Below are positions 7,636 through 14,063 of a DNA stretch of 14,063 nucleotides, piece after piece. The notes beneath the pieces are model-generated. The model was not told the origin of the DNA, did no database searches, and saw nothing but the letters and a program-made list of their open reading frames with translations. The number at the start of each line of letters is the position of its first letter. The stretch's first letter is position 1. Origin of the DNA: JAFGKM01 sp964403465 (GTDB lineage Bacteria; Ratteibacteria; UBA8468; B48-G9; JAFGKM01); assembly GCA_964403465.1 (NCBI GenBank), contig CAYOFY010000041.1, positions 1 to 14,063 on the forward strand. Direction: 5' to 3'. The position numbers and the translations under genes are program-made.

Positions 7636-7669
7636 CTTTTGCAGTGTTTGCCGGCATCCTTTTGCAGTG
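7636..7669. repeat. 11-bp direct repeat, candidate operator
   Basis: CTTTTGCAGTG occurs at 7636-7646 and again, identically, at 7659-7669. The start-to-start distance is 23 bp, close to two helical turns, so a dimer could contact both on one DNA face. The second copy overlaps the spacer and the extended -10 TG of the candidate PHP-gene promoter, and the first lies just upstream of its -35. The adjacent GntR/LacI regulator is the obvious candidate protein. Confidence 0.5.
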
Positions 7670-7676
7670 ATACAAT
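7648..7676 (+). promoter_or_regulatory. candidate promoter of the PHP-domain gene
   Basis: TTGCCG (7648-7653), a 17-bp spacer and TACAAT (7671-7676) match the sigma-70 consensus at 4/6 and 5/6. TG one base before the -10 makes it an extended -10. The ATG at 7686 lies only 9 nt after the -10, so the transcript would be nearly leaderless. Confidence 0.45.
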
Positions 7677-7685
7677 TGAGACCGC

Positions 7686-9590
7686 ATGGAAAAAAACGGC
7701 GTATTTGAACTGATTGCGCCTTCGGGAAATGTCATGGCCGGAGAATATATCTCCGCGCACCTTCGTTATACGCACGCAGGCGATGCCCTTCGCGCGGGTG
7801 CTTTTATCCGCCTGGGAATGAATTTCAAGAACGGCGCACACATGAGGGACACCCTGGGGAATTCCGCCTGCAACGCACCTGTTTCTGTATCCGGAAATGC
7901 CAGGATATGCAGGGAACCGGTATGGAGGCGTTCAATAGGCCATCTCCGTACAGCGGGGGTTTCAGACCTGTATGTGATTGACATTGAGATAACTGAGGAA
8001 GGATTGCGACAGGGGGAGGCCGTTGATATCTACCTGGGTGGCAGGGATGCGGAGAAACCCTCGTTATGCCCGGGAATTCTGGCCAGGGACAGCCTTGATT
8101 TTTTCTACCACGTTGATGCGGAAGGAAGGTATCCTCTCGTGTCTCTCCATCCGGATGCTCCGGGATACATGCAGTACATTTCACCTGACGGAAAAGAATT
8201 TCCGCAATGGCGTTCCGCCGGTGTTTCAATCAATCTGTTTCCCTCCTATCCCCGTTATGCAGACCTTGTTCTCCCCGGGATGGTTATGGCAGGGGAAAAG
8301 ACAGAGATGCGGGTAATTATTTACGACAGGTTTTACAACAACATAGCCGGGTATGAGGGCATGGTTGACATTGCCGAGCCGGAGCGTGCCGAAAGGACCG
8401 GCATCAGATTCAAGCCATCCATATTCAATACGGGAAAGAACGGGTATGCCGCTATTCCCGTCACTTTCATGCAGGAAGGCATGTTTACCGGTCTTGCCTT
8501 CCGCGTTGCCGGACTGGGTGTTGCCGAGGCCAATCCCTGCAGGGTTACGGAGAAAGCCGGCATGCGCATATTCTGGGGAGACCTGCACGGGCACAGCAGT
8601 CTTTCAGACGGAGGAGGCCCGGGGCCGGATGTTTTTTTTCACTATGCGAAGGATATCCGCGGGCTTGATTTCTCCGCGCTTTCAGACCACGCCTTCGGCC
8701 TGGCTGTCAGGGGACACTGGAACTGGCTTGAGGATGCGGTCAGGAAATCCGCGGAGGACGGCAGGTTTGTTCCGATACTCGGCTACGAGATCATGACAGA
8801 CGGCCATGGCCACCGCAGTGTGTACTTTCCGGGAGATACCGGAAAACTTCTGATGGCTGATTACCAGCCCGGCTCCGGCGGAAGTTTCCTCAACGAGAAG
8901 ATTGAGGCATACCGGCAGGTATGGGATTCTGCCGTTCCAATGTCTCCCACCCTTGAAGAGTTCATAGCCGGCCTTGAAGGTGTTGACTGCCTGTATACCG
9001 CACATCACTGCGGAGACCTGATAGAAAAAGAAAAGACCCTGCTCCGTCTCTATGAGGCATGCTCCGAATGGGGAATTTCAGAGAAATGCGCGAGGCAGAA
9101 TACAAGCACCGCGACAATTGAAAGCATCTTTGCACAGGGTCTTTCTCCGGGCCTTACGGGCGGCTCGGATGACCACAAGGCGTGCGCCGGATTCATGGGC
9201 AGAGGGTGTCTTTCAGGAGGACCGATACGCTACCCGTCAGGACTCACGGCCGTCCTGTGCAGCAGCCTTGACCGGCATGGTATCTACGAAGCTCTGTACC
9301 GGAAACACTGTTATGCAACGACAGGAGCCAGGATTTTGATTGAACCGGATGTCCGCAGGGAGAACAGGAAACTGAGAGTGGTCCTTTACATAGCGGGTAC
9401 CGCTCCGCTCGCCAGGATATGGGTCTGCAAGAACGGAAAGGAAGTCTTTCACCTTTACTGCAGGAACGATTCTGAGGAGATTCTGGACTGGCAGGATACC
9501 AGTTTCGGAGAGAAGGACGTGTATTATATCCGAATCTCCCAGGCCGATGGACATATGGCATGGATTAACCCGCTCCCATTTGCTTCATGA
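7686..9590 (+). CDS. PHP-domain metallohydrolase, DUF3604/CehA-like
   Basis: A 634-aa protein without a signal peptide. Residues about 1-285 are beta-rich and include an Ig-like stretch (PGMVMAGEKTEMRVIIYD). The PHP domain begins at residue 296 with FWGDLHGHSSLSDG. Visible likely metal ligands are H301, H303, D334/H335 (ALSDHA), E368 (GYEIMT), H440/H441 (YTAHHCGD) and D496/H497 (GGSDDHKA), a complete-looking set. A C-terminal beta domain (about 555-634) follows. GDLHGHS with this layout is typical of DUF3604 and CehA/McbA-type hydrolases, which cleave esters or phosphoesters; the true substrate is unknown. The gene is divergent from the GntR/LacI repressor and probably controlled by it. No Shine-Dalgarno precedes the chosen ATG; the next in-frame ATG (residue 17, position 7734) also lacks one. 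Confidence 0.85.
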   Translation: MEKNGVFELIAPSGNVMAGEYISAHLRYTHAGDALRAGAFIRLGMNFKNGAHMRDTLGNSACNAPVSVSGNARICREPVWRRSIGHLRTAGVSDLYVIDIEITEEGLRQGEAVDIYLGGRDAEKPSLCPGILARDSLDFFYHVDAEGRYPLVSLHPDAPGYMQYISPDGKEFPQWRSAGVSINLFPSYPRYADLVLPGMVMAGEKTEMRVIIYDRFYNNIAGYEGMVDIAEPERAERTGIRFKPSIFNTGKNGYAAIPVTFMQEGMFTGLAFRVAGLGVAEANPCRVTEKAGMRIFWGDLHGHSSLSDGGGPGPDVFFHYAKDIRGLDFSALSDHAFGLAVRGHWNWLEDAVRKSAEDGRFVPILGYEIMTDGHGHRSVYFPGDTGKLLMADYQPGSGGSFLNEKIEAYRQVWDSAVPMSPTLEEFIAGLEGVDCLYTAHHCGDLIEKEKTLLRLYEACSEWGISEKCARQNTSTATIESIFAQGLSPGLTGGSDDHKACAGFMGRGCLSGGPIRYPSGLTAVLCSSLDRHGIYEALYRKHCYATTGARILIEPDVRRENRKLRVVLYIAGTAPLARIWVCKNGKEVFHLYCRNDSEEILDWQDTSFGEKDVYYIRISQADGHMAWINPLPFAS

Positions 9591-9627
9591 GCATGGTCAA
9601 TTCACCGAGATTTCATCCTTATCTTGT

Positions 9628-9655
9628 TTGACAGGGAAAAGGGAAGTTATATAAT
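9628..9655 (+). promoter_or_regulatory. full-consensus sigma-70 promoter
   Basis: TTGACA (9628-9633), a 16-bp spacer and TATAAT (9650-9655) match both hexamers at every base. Transcription should start near 9662 and gives a leader of about 136 nt to the ATG at 9798, containing the whole palindromic repeat. It makes the GH-like gene independent of the PHP gene upstream. Confidence 0.65.
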
Positions 9656-9690
9656 ATGCGGAATAAAAAAAATAAGGCCTCCTCACCACT

Positions 9691-9759
9691 TGTCGTTGCG
9701 AGGCAGCGCCGAAGCAATCTCAGAGATTGCCACGCTCCCTGCGGTCGCTCGCAATGACA
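9691..9759 (-). repeat. palindromic mobile repeat, copy 1 (MITE/REP-like)
   Basis: A 69-bp imperfect palindrome. The ends TGTCGTTGCGAG (9691-9702) and CTCGCAATGACA (9748-9759) are inverted with one difference. The centre is GCAATCTC-A-GAGATTGC (9714-9730), a perfect 17-bp palindrome. Repeats with TGTCATTGCGAG ends and a CAATCTC core are widely scattered non-autonomous elements in many environmental bacterial genomes. It lies in the 5' leader of the GH-like gene. Its reverse complement aligns with the copy at 13298-13369. Confidence 0.75.
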
Positions 9760-9783
9760 AAGAACAATGGAGAGGTGGGAGAA

Positions 9784-9788
9784 GGGAG
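9784..9788 (+). promoter_or_regulatory. ribosome binding site that decides the start at 9798
   Basis: GGGAG (9784-9788), 9 nt before ATG 9798, is the only Shine-Dalgarno-like site near any candidate start. The earlier in-frame ATG at 9624 lies before the promoter's expected start point and would translate the mobile repeat. Confidence 0.6.
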
Positions 9789-9797
9789 AACAAACAA

Positions 9798-11735
9798 ATG
9801 AGGAAGATAGAAAGGATTGCAGGCGGCTGGAAATTGAAGGGCGGAAATCTTGTCATGGATATAGCAGGTGATACGGGAGAGTTGAAGAAACTTGTTGTCG
9901 GCGGAGATTTCGTGTGGACGCCTGACAGGGGAGGGGTTTACGTTCAGGATGACCTTACGGGGAAGAAGTACACCGGCAGGGACATCAAAAGAATAAAGTT
10001 TGAACTTAAAGGAAGCACCCTGACCATCTGTAAGTATTTCAAGGATGTGCCCTGGATGCTGACGGAGAAATACAGCGTTGAAGATGAGGTCATCAACTGG
10101 ACTGCGCGGGTTGATATGGATAAAGGAGAATTCCGCTCCTGCTCAATCGTTTATTCCATCCCCTGGCCCCAGCCTCCGTACAGCAACAACCTGTGGGCGG
10201 CGAAGGAAAACATGCCTTCGGAACTGGGACGTTTCGGTGGCTTCGCGTTTGAATACGGAGAGATTACCAGCGGGATTCTCATACCTGCGCTGTGCGCGTA
10301 CCGTAAGAAAGAGGATGCGGGGCTGCTTCTTGCAATGCCCTTTGATTTCAAGACGCCCCGTTTTCGCTTTGTGGGCGGTTACCGCGACCCTGACCTTGAT
10401 GTGAGGTACGACTGGCTTGCGCTTGCTCCGGGCAGACCTGCCGAGGCAAGTCTTCTCCTGCGCGCCGCTTACGGTGGATGGCGTCCCTCTCTCGGGTGGC
10501 TCTACGAGAGGTTTAAGGAGTATTTTGAGCCCCGCTCAAGAAGCATTCATAATCTCTGGGGAGGGCACATATCCGGCGGGTATGACGTACCTGTGGAAAA
10601 AGCCCGCATAATGGCGGAACTGGGACTCAAGTGGCACGAGATTCACGGTCATTTTCCCTTCTACGGCAACTATCATCCTGAAGGCATGAAAAGTTGGAAG
10701 ACCGGCCATCCGAAGCGCGGGTCAAAGAAGACCCCTGACATAACCGTGGATATCATAAAACGTACCATGAGCACCCTGCACAGGGTCGGTTCAGCGGCAA
10801 TGCCTTACATACAGGTTGCGGGTGACGGCGATGATAAACTCCCGGCCGATATTCTGAAAGGTTCTTTGATAGAGAACATCTATGGCGAGAAAGTCTCAGC
10901 CTGGCCCGGCACGCACCTGCTAAACTCTGACCCGTCCCTTCCCTTCGGCAGGGACGTGATAAGGCAGATAAAGGGCATGGCTGCGCGCTATCCGGAGATG
11001 GACGGGGTCTTCCTTGACCAGGCATGCTACAACTTCCTTGATACCGCGCACAGTGACGGCATTACGGCAGTCAACAACCGGCCTGCCTACATGACAGGCT
11101 TCAATTATTTCCCGCACCTTGAACTCCTTTCAGGTCTGCTTCATCCCGGGAAGGCAATCATCGGCAACGGCCCTTTCGGCATAGGCATCATGAAATATAT
11201 TGACGGGTTCATGGCAGAGGGCGAGGGCTGGCTCTGCAACCACCTGCAGTATTATGCCCTGGCAAAGCCGATGTTCTTCCTCGTTTACGATATAAGCGAC
11301 CGCGCGGTGGAAAAGATGTTCCAGAACTGCCTTTTCTACGGCGCAGGTTATACAAGCTACCCGGAGGCATACAGGTCTTCAAAAGACATCTATGCTCTGT
11401 ACACCCCTCTATTGAGACTGCTGTACAGGCGGCGCTGGGTATTTGAGAGCGAGCCGGTCAAAACGCCGTCCGGTTTCAACGGGAATCTCTTCGTCAATCC
11501 TGCGGGGAACCTGGTGGCGAGCATTGTCAGTTCAACTCCACGGCAGATGCCGAGGAGTGTTTCTTCCGAAACGGTCTGTATCAATTCAGCAAGAGCCGGC
11601 AGTGTTGGCAAGGTCATACTGCACGAACCGGGGCAGAAGCCGAGAAAGACGCCTTTTTCGGTCAAGGACAAGACACTTCAGTTTGATATCCCGGGCAGGA
11701 CCATCGCCGCGGTTGCCGAACTTATAACGGCTTAA
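9798..11735 (+). CDS. cytoplasmic glycoside-hydrolase-like TIM-barrel protein
   Basis: A 645-aa protein without a signal peptide. Residues about 1-245 are beta-rich like the mutarotase-type N-terminal domains of many glycoside hydrolases (IAGDTGELKKLVVGG). A TIM barrel (about 250-560) follows, with strand-like motifs LKWHEIHGHFPFYG, AMPYIQVAG, MDGVFLDQACYN, KAIIGNGP and DGFMAEGEGW. D402 and D407 in DGVFLD and E474/E476 in AEGEGW are the best candidate catalytic acids. A short beta tail closes the protein. The fold resembles clan GH-D-like and DUF6259-like proteins, but I cannot assign a family. It probably cleaves an imported oligosaccharide or glycoside; with its secreted counterpart at 72-2627 it suggests two-stage breakdown. 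The start at 9798 is preferred over an in-frame ATG 174 nt earlier because that extension is translated repeat DNA. It has its own consensus promoter. Confidence 0.75.
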   Translation: MRKIERIAGGWKLKGGNLVMDIAGDTGELKKLVVGGDFVWTPDRGGVYVQDDLTGKKYTGRDIKRIKFELKGSTLTICKYFKDVPWMLTEKYSVEDEVINWTARVDMDKGEFRSCSIVYSIPWPQPPYSNNLWAAKENMPSELGRFGGFAFEYGEITSGILIPALCAYRKKEDAGLLLAMPFDFKTPRFRFVGGYRDPDLDVRYDWLALAPGRPAEASLLLRAAYGGWRPSLGWLYERFKEYFEPRSRSIHNLWGGHISGGYDVPVEKARIMAELGLKWHEIHGHFPFYGNYHPEGMKSWKTGHPKRGSKKTPDITVDIIKRTMSTLHRVGSAAMPYIQVAGDGDDKLPADILKGSLIENIYGEKVSAWPGTHLLNSDPSLPFGRDVIRQIKGMAARYPEMDGVFLDQACYNFLDTAHSDGITAVNNRPAYMTGFNYFPHLELLSGLLHPGKAIIGNGPFGIGIMKYIDGFMAEGEGWLCNHLQYYALAKPMFFLVYDISDRAVEKMFQNCLFYGAGYTSYPEAYRSSKDIYALYTPLLRLLYRRRWVFESEPVKTPSGFNGNLFVNPAGNLVASIVSSTPRQMPRSVSSETVCINSARAGSVGKVILHEPGQKPRKTPFSVKDKTLQFDIPGRTIAAVAELITA

Positions 11736-11786
11736 TTTCATCCGGGTAGCGGAGCGCCAACCTCATCGCAGGATTCAACTGTTTAT

Positions 11787-11815
11787 TTGACCTTTCTATC
11801 CCCTGCATGTAGAAT
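11787..11815 (+). promoter_or_regulatory. candidate sigma-70 promoter of gltX
   Basis: TTGACC (11787-11792), a 17-bp spacer and TAGAAT (11810-11815) match the consensus at 5/6 each. Transcription would start near 11822, about 31 nt before the gltX ATG. No convincing terminator for the gene upstream is visible in 11736-11786. Confidence 0.55.
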
Positions 11816-11853
11816 TATATCGCATAAAAACTGCTATCAGGGCAAAGGAAAAC

Positions 11854-13284
11854 ATGGTAAGAGTCAGGTTTGCACCGAGTCCCACCGGTTATCTTCACAT
11901 AGGGAACGCGAGGACCGCGCTGTTCAATTATCTTTTTGCAAGGAAGAACAACGGCAGTTTCATACTGAGGATTGAAGATACAGACAGGGAGCGCTCGTCA
12001 AAGGAATACGAGACCGCGTTGATGGAGGACCTCAGATGGTTCGGCATTGACTGGGACGAAGGACCGGATGTCGGGGGTGATTCCGGCCCCTACCGGCAGA
12101 TGGACCGCCTGGATACCTACAGAAGGTTCTCCGGGAGGTTGCTGGACGAGGGGAAGGCATACAGGTGCTATTGCACCAAGGAAGAGATAGAGGAAAGAAA
12201 CAGGCAGGCGGGCAGAAACGAGTCTGCCGGCTACGACAACAGGTGCAGGGGTTTGACGGCAGAAGCGGCCGCTGGATATGAACGCGAGGGCCGAAAGCCG
12301 GTTTTACGGTTCAGGTTTCCGGAGAAAACTGTTAAGGTGAACGACCTGATAAGGGGAGAGGTCACATTTGAAAGCGAGCATATACCGGATTTCGTCATCA
12401 TGAAATCAGACGGGCTGCCGACCTTCCACTTTGCCGTGGTTGTGGATGACTACCTGATGAATATCACGCACGTCATACGCGGGGAAGACCACCTTTCCAA
12501 CACGCCCAAGCACATCATGCTGTTTGAGGCGCTGGGAGCGCCTGTGCCTCAGTTTGCGCATATGTCCATGACGCTGGGCCCGGACAAGACCCGCCTGAGC
12601 AAGAGGCACGGTGCGACCTCCGTGAGGGCATACAGGGAGGCGGGTTACCTGCCGGAGGCATTCTTCAACTACATTTCTCTCCTTGGATGGGGGACAACCG
12701 AAAGCCAGGATATCTTCTCAAGGGAAGAACTCGTGCAGGCATTTTCGCTGGAGAGGTGCCAGAAGGCAAGCGCAGTGTGCGCCCCGGATAAATTACTCTG
12801 GATGAACGGCTATTACATGAGGAAAACGACGCCCGCAAGAATACTGTCCCTGTCGCTTCCGTTTCTTGAGGCATCGGGAATGGTAAAGGGAAAACTCTCC
12901 GCGGAAGAATCAGCGTACCTGGAAAAAGCGGTTGCCCTTGAACAGGAAAAGATAAAACTTCTGAAGGATGTTCCGTACCACATCGGTTTCTTCGTCAGGG
13001 AGCCCGAATACGAGGAGAAGGCGGTGGACAAACACCTGGCTGAAGACGGAAAAAGGGTCCTTTCGGAACTTCTGCCCGCGCTTGAAGGATGCGAAGATTG
13101 GAAAATTGCGACACTGGAAGAGGCGGTAAGGCGTTTCTGCGATGAAAAGGAATACAAGCCCGGGGATGTCTTCCATCCTTTGAGGGTTGCGGTGAGCGGA
13201 AAGACAAAAGGTCCGGGACTGTTTGAGATGATGGAACTTCTCGGCAAAGCAAAGGTGACAGAAAGGACAAAAAGGTGGTTATAA
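11854..13284 (+). CDS. gltX: glutamate--tRNA ligase
   Basis: A 476-aa class-I aminoacyl-tRNA synthetase that charges tRNA-Glu (and tRNA-Gln in organisms using the transamidation route) in the cytoplasm. The N-terminus reads VRFAPSPTGYLHIGNARTAL, with the HIGH-type signature as HIGN at residues 15-18. ILRIEDTDRERS follows, and the KMSKS-type loop is LSKRHG with K250 and R251. A CYCTKEEI...RCRG segment (about residues 107-130) keeps the C-x-C and distal C of the bacterial zinc-binding insert. The C-terminal anticodon-binding part is full length and the total fits the usual 460-490 aa. AAAGGA (11844-11849) precedes the ATG. It is the only clear housekeeping gene here; lying between sugar genes but with its own promoter, it is probably an unrelated neighbour. 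Confidence 0.97.
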   Translation: MVRVRFAPSPTGYLHIGNARTALFNYLFARKNNGSFILRIEDTDRERSSKEYETALMEDLRWFGIDWDEGPDVGGDSGPYRQMDRLDTYRRFSGRLLDEGKAYRCYCTKEEIEERNRQAGRNESAGYDNRCRGLTAEAAAGYEREGRKPVLRFRFPEKTVKVNDLIRGEVTFESEHIPDFVIMKSDGLPTFHFAVVVDDYLMNITHVIRGEDHLSNTPKHIMLFEALGAPVPQFAHMSMTLGPDKTRLSKRHGATSVRAYREAGYLPEAFFNYISLLGWGTTESQDIFSREELVQAFSLERCQKASAVCAPDKLLWMNGYYMRKTTPARILSLSLPFLEASGMVKGKLSAEESAYLEKAVALEQEKIKLLKDVPYHIGFFVREPEYEEKAVDKHLAEDGKRVLSELLPALEGCEDWKIATLEEAVRRFCDEKEYKPGDVFHPLRVAVSGKTKGPGLFEMMELLGKAKVTERTKRWL

Positions 13285-13297
13285 CCCTGACCCTTTC

Positions 13298-13369
13298 TGT
13301 CATTGTGAGCGCAAGCGAAATCTCTAATAAGGTTGAGATTGCCGCGGTAAAAGGCGCCTCGCAACGACA
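13298..13369 (+). repeat. palindromic mobile repeat, copy 2 (MITE/REP-like)
   Basis: A 72-bp imperfect palindrome with ends TGTCATTGTGAG (13298-13309) and CTCGCAACGACA (13358-13369), two differences when inverted. An inner AATCTC/GAGATT stem lies at 13319-13324/13335-13340. It is the same element as at 9691-9759 but in the opposite orientation, with a diverged centre. It fills most of the gap between gltX and the isomerase gene. Confidence 0.75.
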
Positions 13370-13397
13370 AAAAGCGTAGGTTTACCGGGGGTGCGTA

Positions 13398-13943
13398 ATG
13401 ATTACAAGGGAAAAGCATGACGAATTGAAGAGGAAATCGCTGAAAATGCTGAAGAGGGCGGGCATAGTGATAACGGACAGGGAATACGAGGAGATGGAGG
13501 TTGCCGATATGGGCCTGGGGATCCCCGAGGCAATAGGGTTGCAGATAATTGTCTATGAAAACAACGACCGCTACTGCGCAAAGGAACTGATAATGATGCC
13601 GCGGCAGACATGTCCTGAGCACAGGCATCCTCCCGCTTCTCCATCAAGGCAGGGGAAGCAGGAGACTTTCAGGTGCAGGTACGGGGAGGTCTATCTTTAT
13701 ATGCCAGGGGAGAGGGTAAAGAGTCCGAAAGCGGTGCTGAAGGATAGAAAGGAATATTTCACCGTGTGGAAAGAGATAGTACTGAAGCCGGGACAGCAGT
13801 ATACCCTTCCTCATGATACCCTGCACTGGTTCCAGGCGGGAGGCAACGGAGCGATAGTATCCGAGTTTTCTTCAACCAGTAACGATGAAACGGATATATT
13901 CACCGACCCGGACATAAAGAGGGCGCCCGTGATAGAGGGATGA
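13398..13943 (+). CDS. D-lyxose isomerase (YdaE-type cupin)
   Basis: A 181-aa cytoplasmic cupin that interconverts D-lyxose and D-xylulose; relatives also act on D-mannose/D-fructose. Similarity to Bacillus subtilis YdaE as I remember it runs along the whole length: ADMGLG, GLQIIVYENNDRYCAKEL, CPEHRHPP, GKQETFRCRYGEVYLY, LPHDTLHWFQAG and FSSTSNDETDIFTDPDI. The metal ligands expected for the family are present: H75 and H77 (EHRH), E89 (QETF) and H143 (LHWF). Length matches the usual 165-185 aa. The start follows a weak GGGGGTG (13386-13392) and lies just after the mobile repeat; no strong promoter of its own is visible. In this setting it probably feeds the sugar released by the hydrolases, or an epimer of it, into the xylulose or fructose pool (inference). 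Confidence 0.93.
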   Translation: MITREKHDELKRKSLKMLKRAGIVITDREYEEMEVADMGLGIPEAIGLQIIVYENNDRYCAKELIMMPRQTCPEHRHPPASPSRQGKQETFRCRYGEVYLYMPGERVKSPKAVLKDRKEYFTVWKEIVLKPGQQYTLPHDTLHWFQAGGNGAIVSEFSSTSNDETDIFTDPDIKRAPVIEG

Positions 13944-13968
13944 GGAAGTACAAAAGATAAATCATGAC

Positions 13969-13985
13969 CCCTCACAAGAGGGTTT
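13969..13985 (+). terminator. short hairpin after the isomerase gene, weak terminator candidate
   Basis: CCCTC (13969-13973) pairs with GAGGG (13978-13982) around an ACAA loop, followed by TTT. The stem is only 5 bp and the T run is three, so termination would be partial at best. It covers the alternative upstream start of the next gene (ATG 13964) and argues for the later start. Confidence 0.3.
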
Positions 13986-14008
13986 GGCAGAGGAGAATTC
14001 TGGGCAAG

Positions 14009-14063
14009 ATGGAATATAAACGGGATTTTGAGGAGTTGAAGCCATACTACGAGGCATTCTGGA
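14009..14063 (+). CDS. start of a possible URO-D-like protein (cut by the window edge)
   Basis: An open frame begins here and runs off the right edge. The first residues read MEYKRDFEELKPYYEAFW. That start, with a charged helix ending in EAFW, resembles uroporphyrinogen-decarboxylase-fold proteins of unknown function found in PVC bacteria near sugar genes; 18 residues are too few for certainty. AGGAG (13991-13995) lies 13 nt before the ATG, a long but usable spacing. An in-frame ATG at 13964 would add 15 residues but has no ribosome binding site and runs through the hairpin. The gene follows the isomerase by 65 nt on the same strand and may be co-transcribed. Confidence 0.4.
   Translation, partial: MEYKRDFEELKPYYEAFW

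Noticed and set aside
7133..7708. 191-codon open frame on the plus strand
   Set aside because: It is antisense to the regulator's conserved HTH and crosses the divergent promoter.
9624..9797. 58-residue N-terminal extension of the GH-like protein from ATG 9624
   Set aside because: It is the translation of the promoter region and palindromic repeat, lacks a ribosome binding site, and its start lies before the promoter's expected transcription start.
13303..13330. TTGTGA-16-TAATAA as a promoter for the isomerase gene inside repeat copy 2
   Set aside because: The match is 4/6 and 3/6 and lies within the repeat's own conserved arms.
12813..13628. 271-codon open frame on the minus strand
   Set aside because: It is antisense to gltX and the isomerase and runs through the mobile repeat, so it cannot be a conserved gene.

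Overview
The window reads as a chromosomal accessory region from an uncultured Gram-negative-like bacterium, about half GC. It has large secreted carbohydrate-active-type proteins, a PF12831-type FAD oxidoreductase, a GntR/LacI hybrid repressor, a DUF3604-like PHP metallohydrolase and a D-lyxose isomerase. This mix is familiar from glycan-degrading PVC lineages (Lentisphaerae, Kiritimatiellota, Planctomycetes) and from candidate phyla such as Omnitrophota. The phylum is an inference; no marker gene settles it.

Layout. (1) Positions 72-6483, plus strand: a compact run of five genes. They are a secreted GH66-like TIM-barrel protein, a secreted jelly-roll plus GATase-fold protein (ATGA overlap), a cytoplasmic FAD oxidoreductase with a cysteine-rich insert, a 93-aa membrane-anchored helical protein, and a second secreted jelly-roll protein related to the N-terminal half of gene two. 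A few codons at the left edge may be the tail of another gene in the same run. (2) Positions 6494-7585, minus strand: a GntR-HTH/LacI-type repressor, convergent with the operon (10 bp gap) and divergent from the next gene. (3) Positions 7586-7685: a divergent promoter region with an 11-bp perfect direct repeat, the best operator candidate. (4) Positions 7686-9590: the PHP-domain protein. (5) Positions 9591-9797: a full-consensus sigma-70 promoter followed by a palindromic mobile repeat in the 5' leader of the next gene. (6) Positions 9798-11735: a cytoplasmic glycoside-hydrolase-like protein. (7) Positions 11854-13284: gltX, the only clear housekeeping gene, with its own promoter. (8) Positions 13298-13369: a second, inverted copy of the palindromic repeat. 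(9) Positions 13398-13943: a YdaE-type D-lyxose isomerase. (10) Right edge: the first codons of what looks like a URO-D-fold protein.

Working model (inference): an outside-in pathway for an unusual carbohydrate or glycoside. Secreted hydrolase and jelly-roll proteins bind and cut the substrate. Imported products are oxidised by the FAD enzyme and cut by the cytoplasmic GH-like protein, and a PHP hydrolase removes a substituent. A sugar-responsive repressor controls at least the PHP gene, and a lyxose/mannose-type isomerase sends the sugar to central metabolism. No transporter, kinase or sulfatase lies in the window, so neither the substrate nor the way it enters the cell can be read from it.
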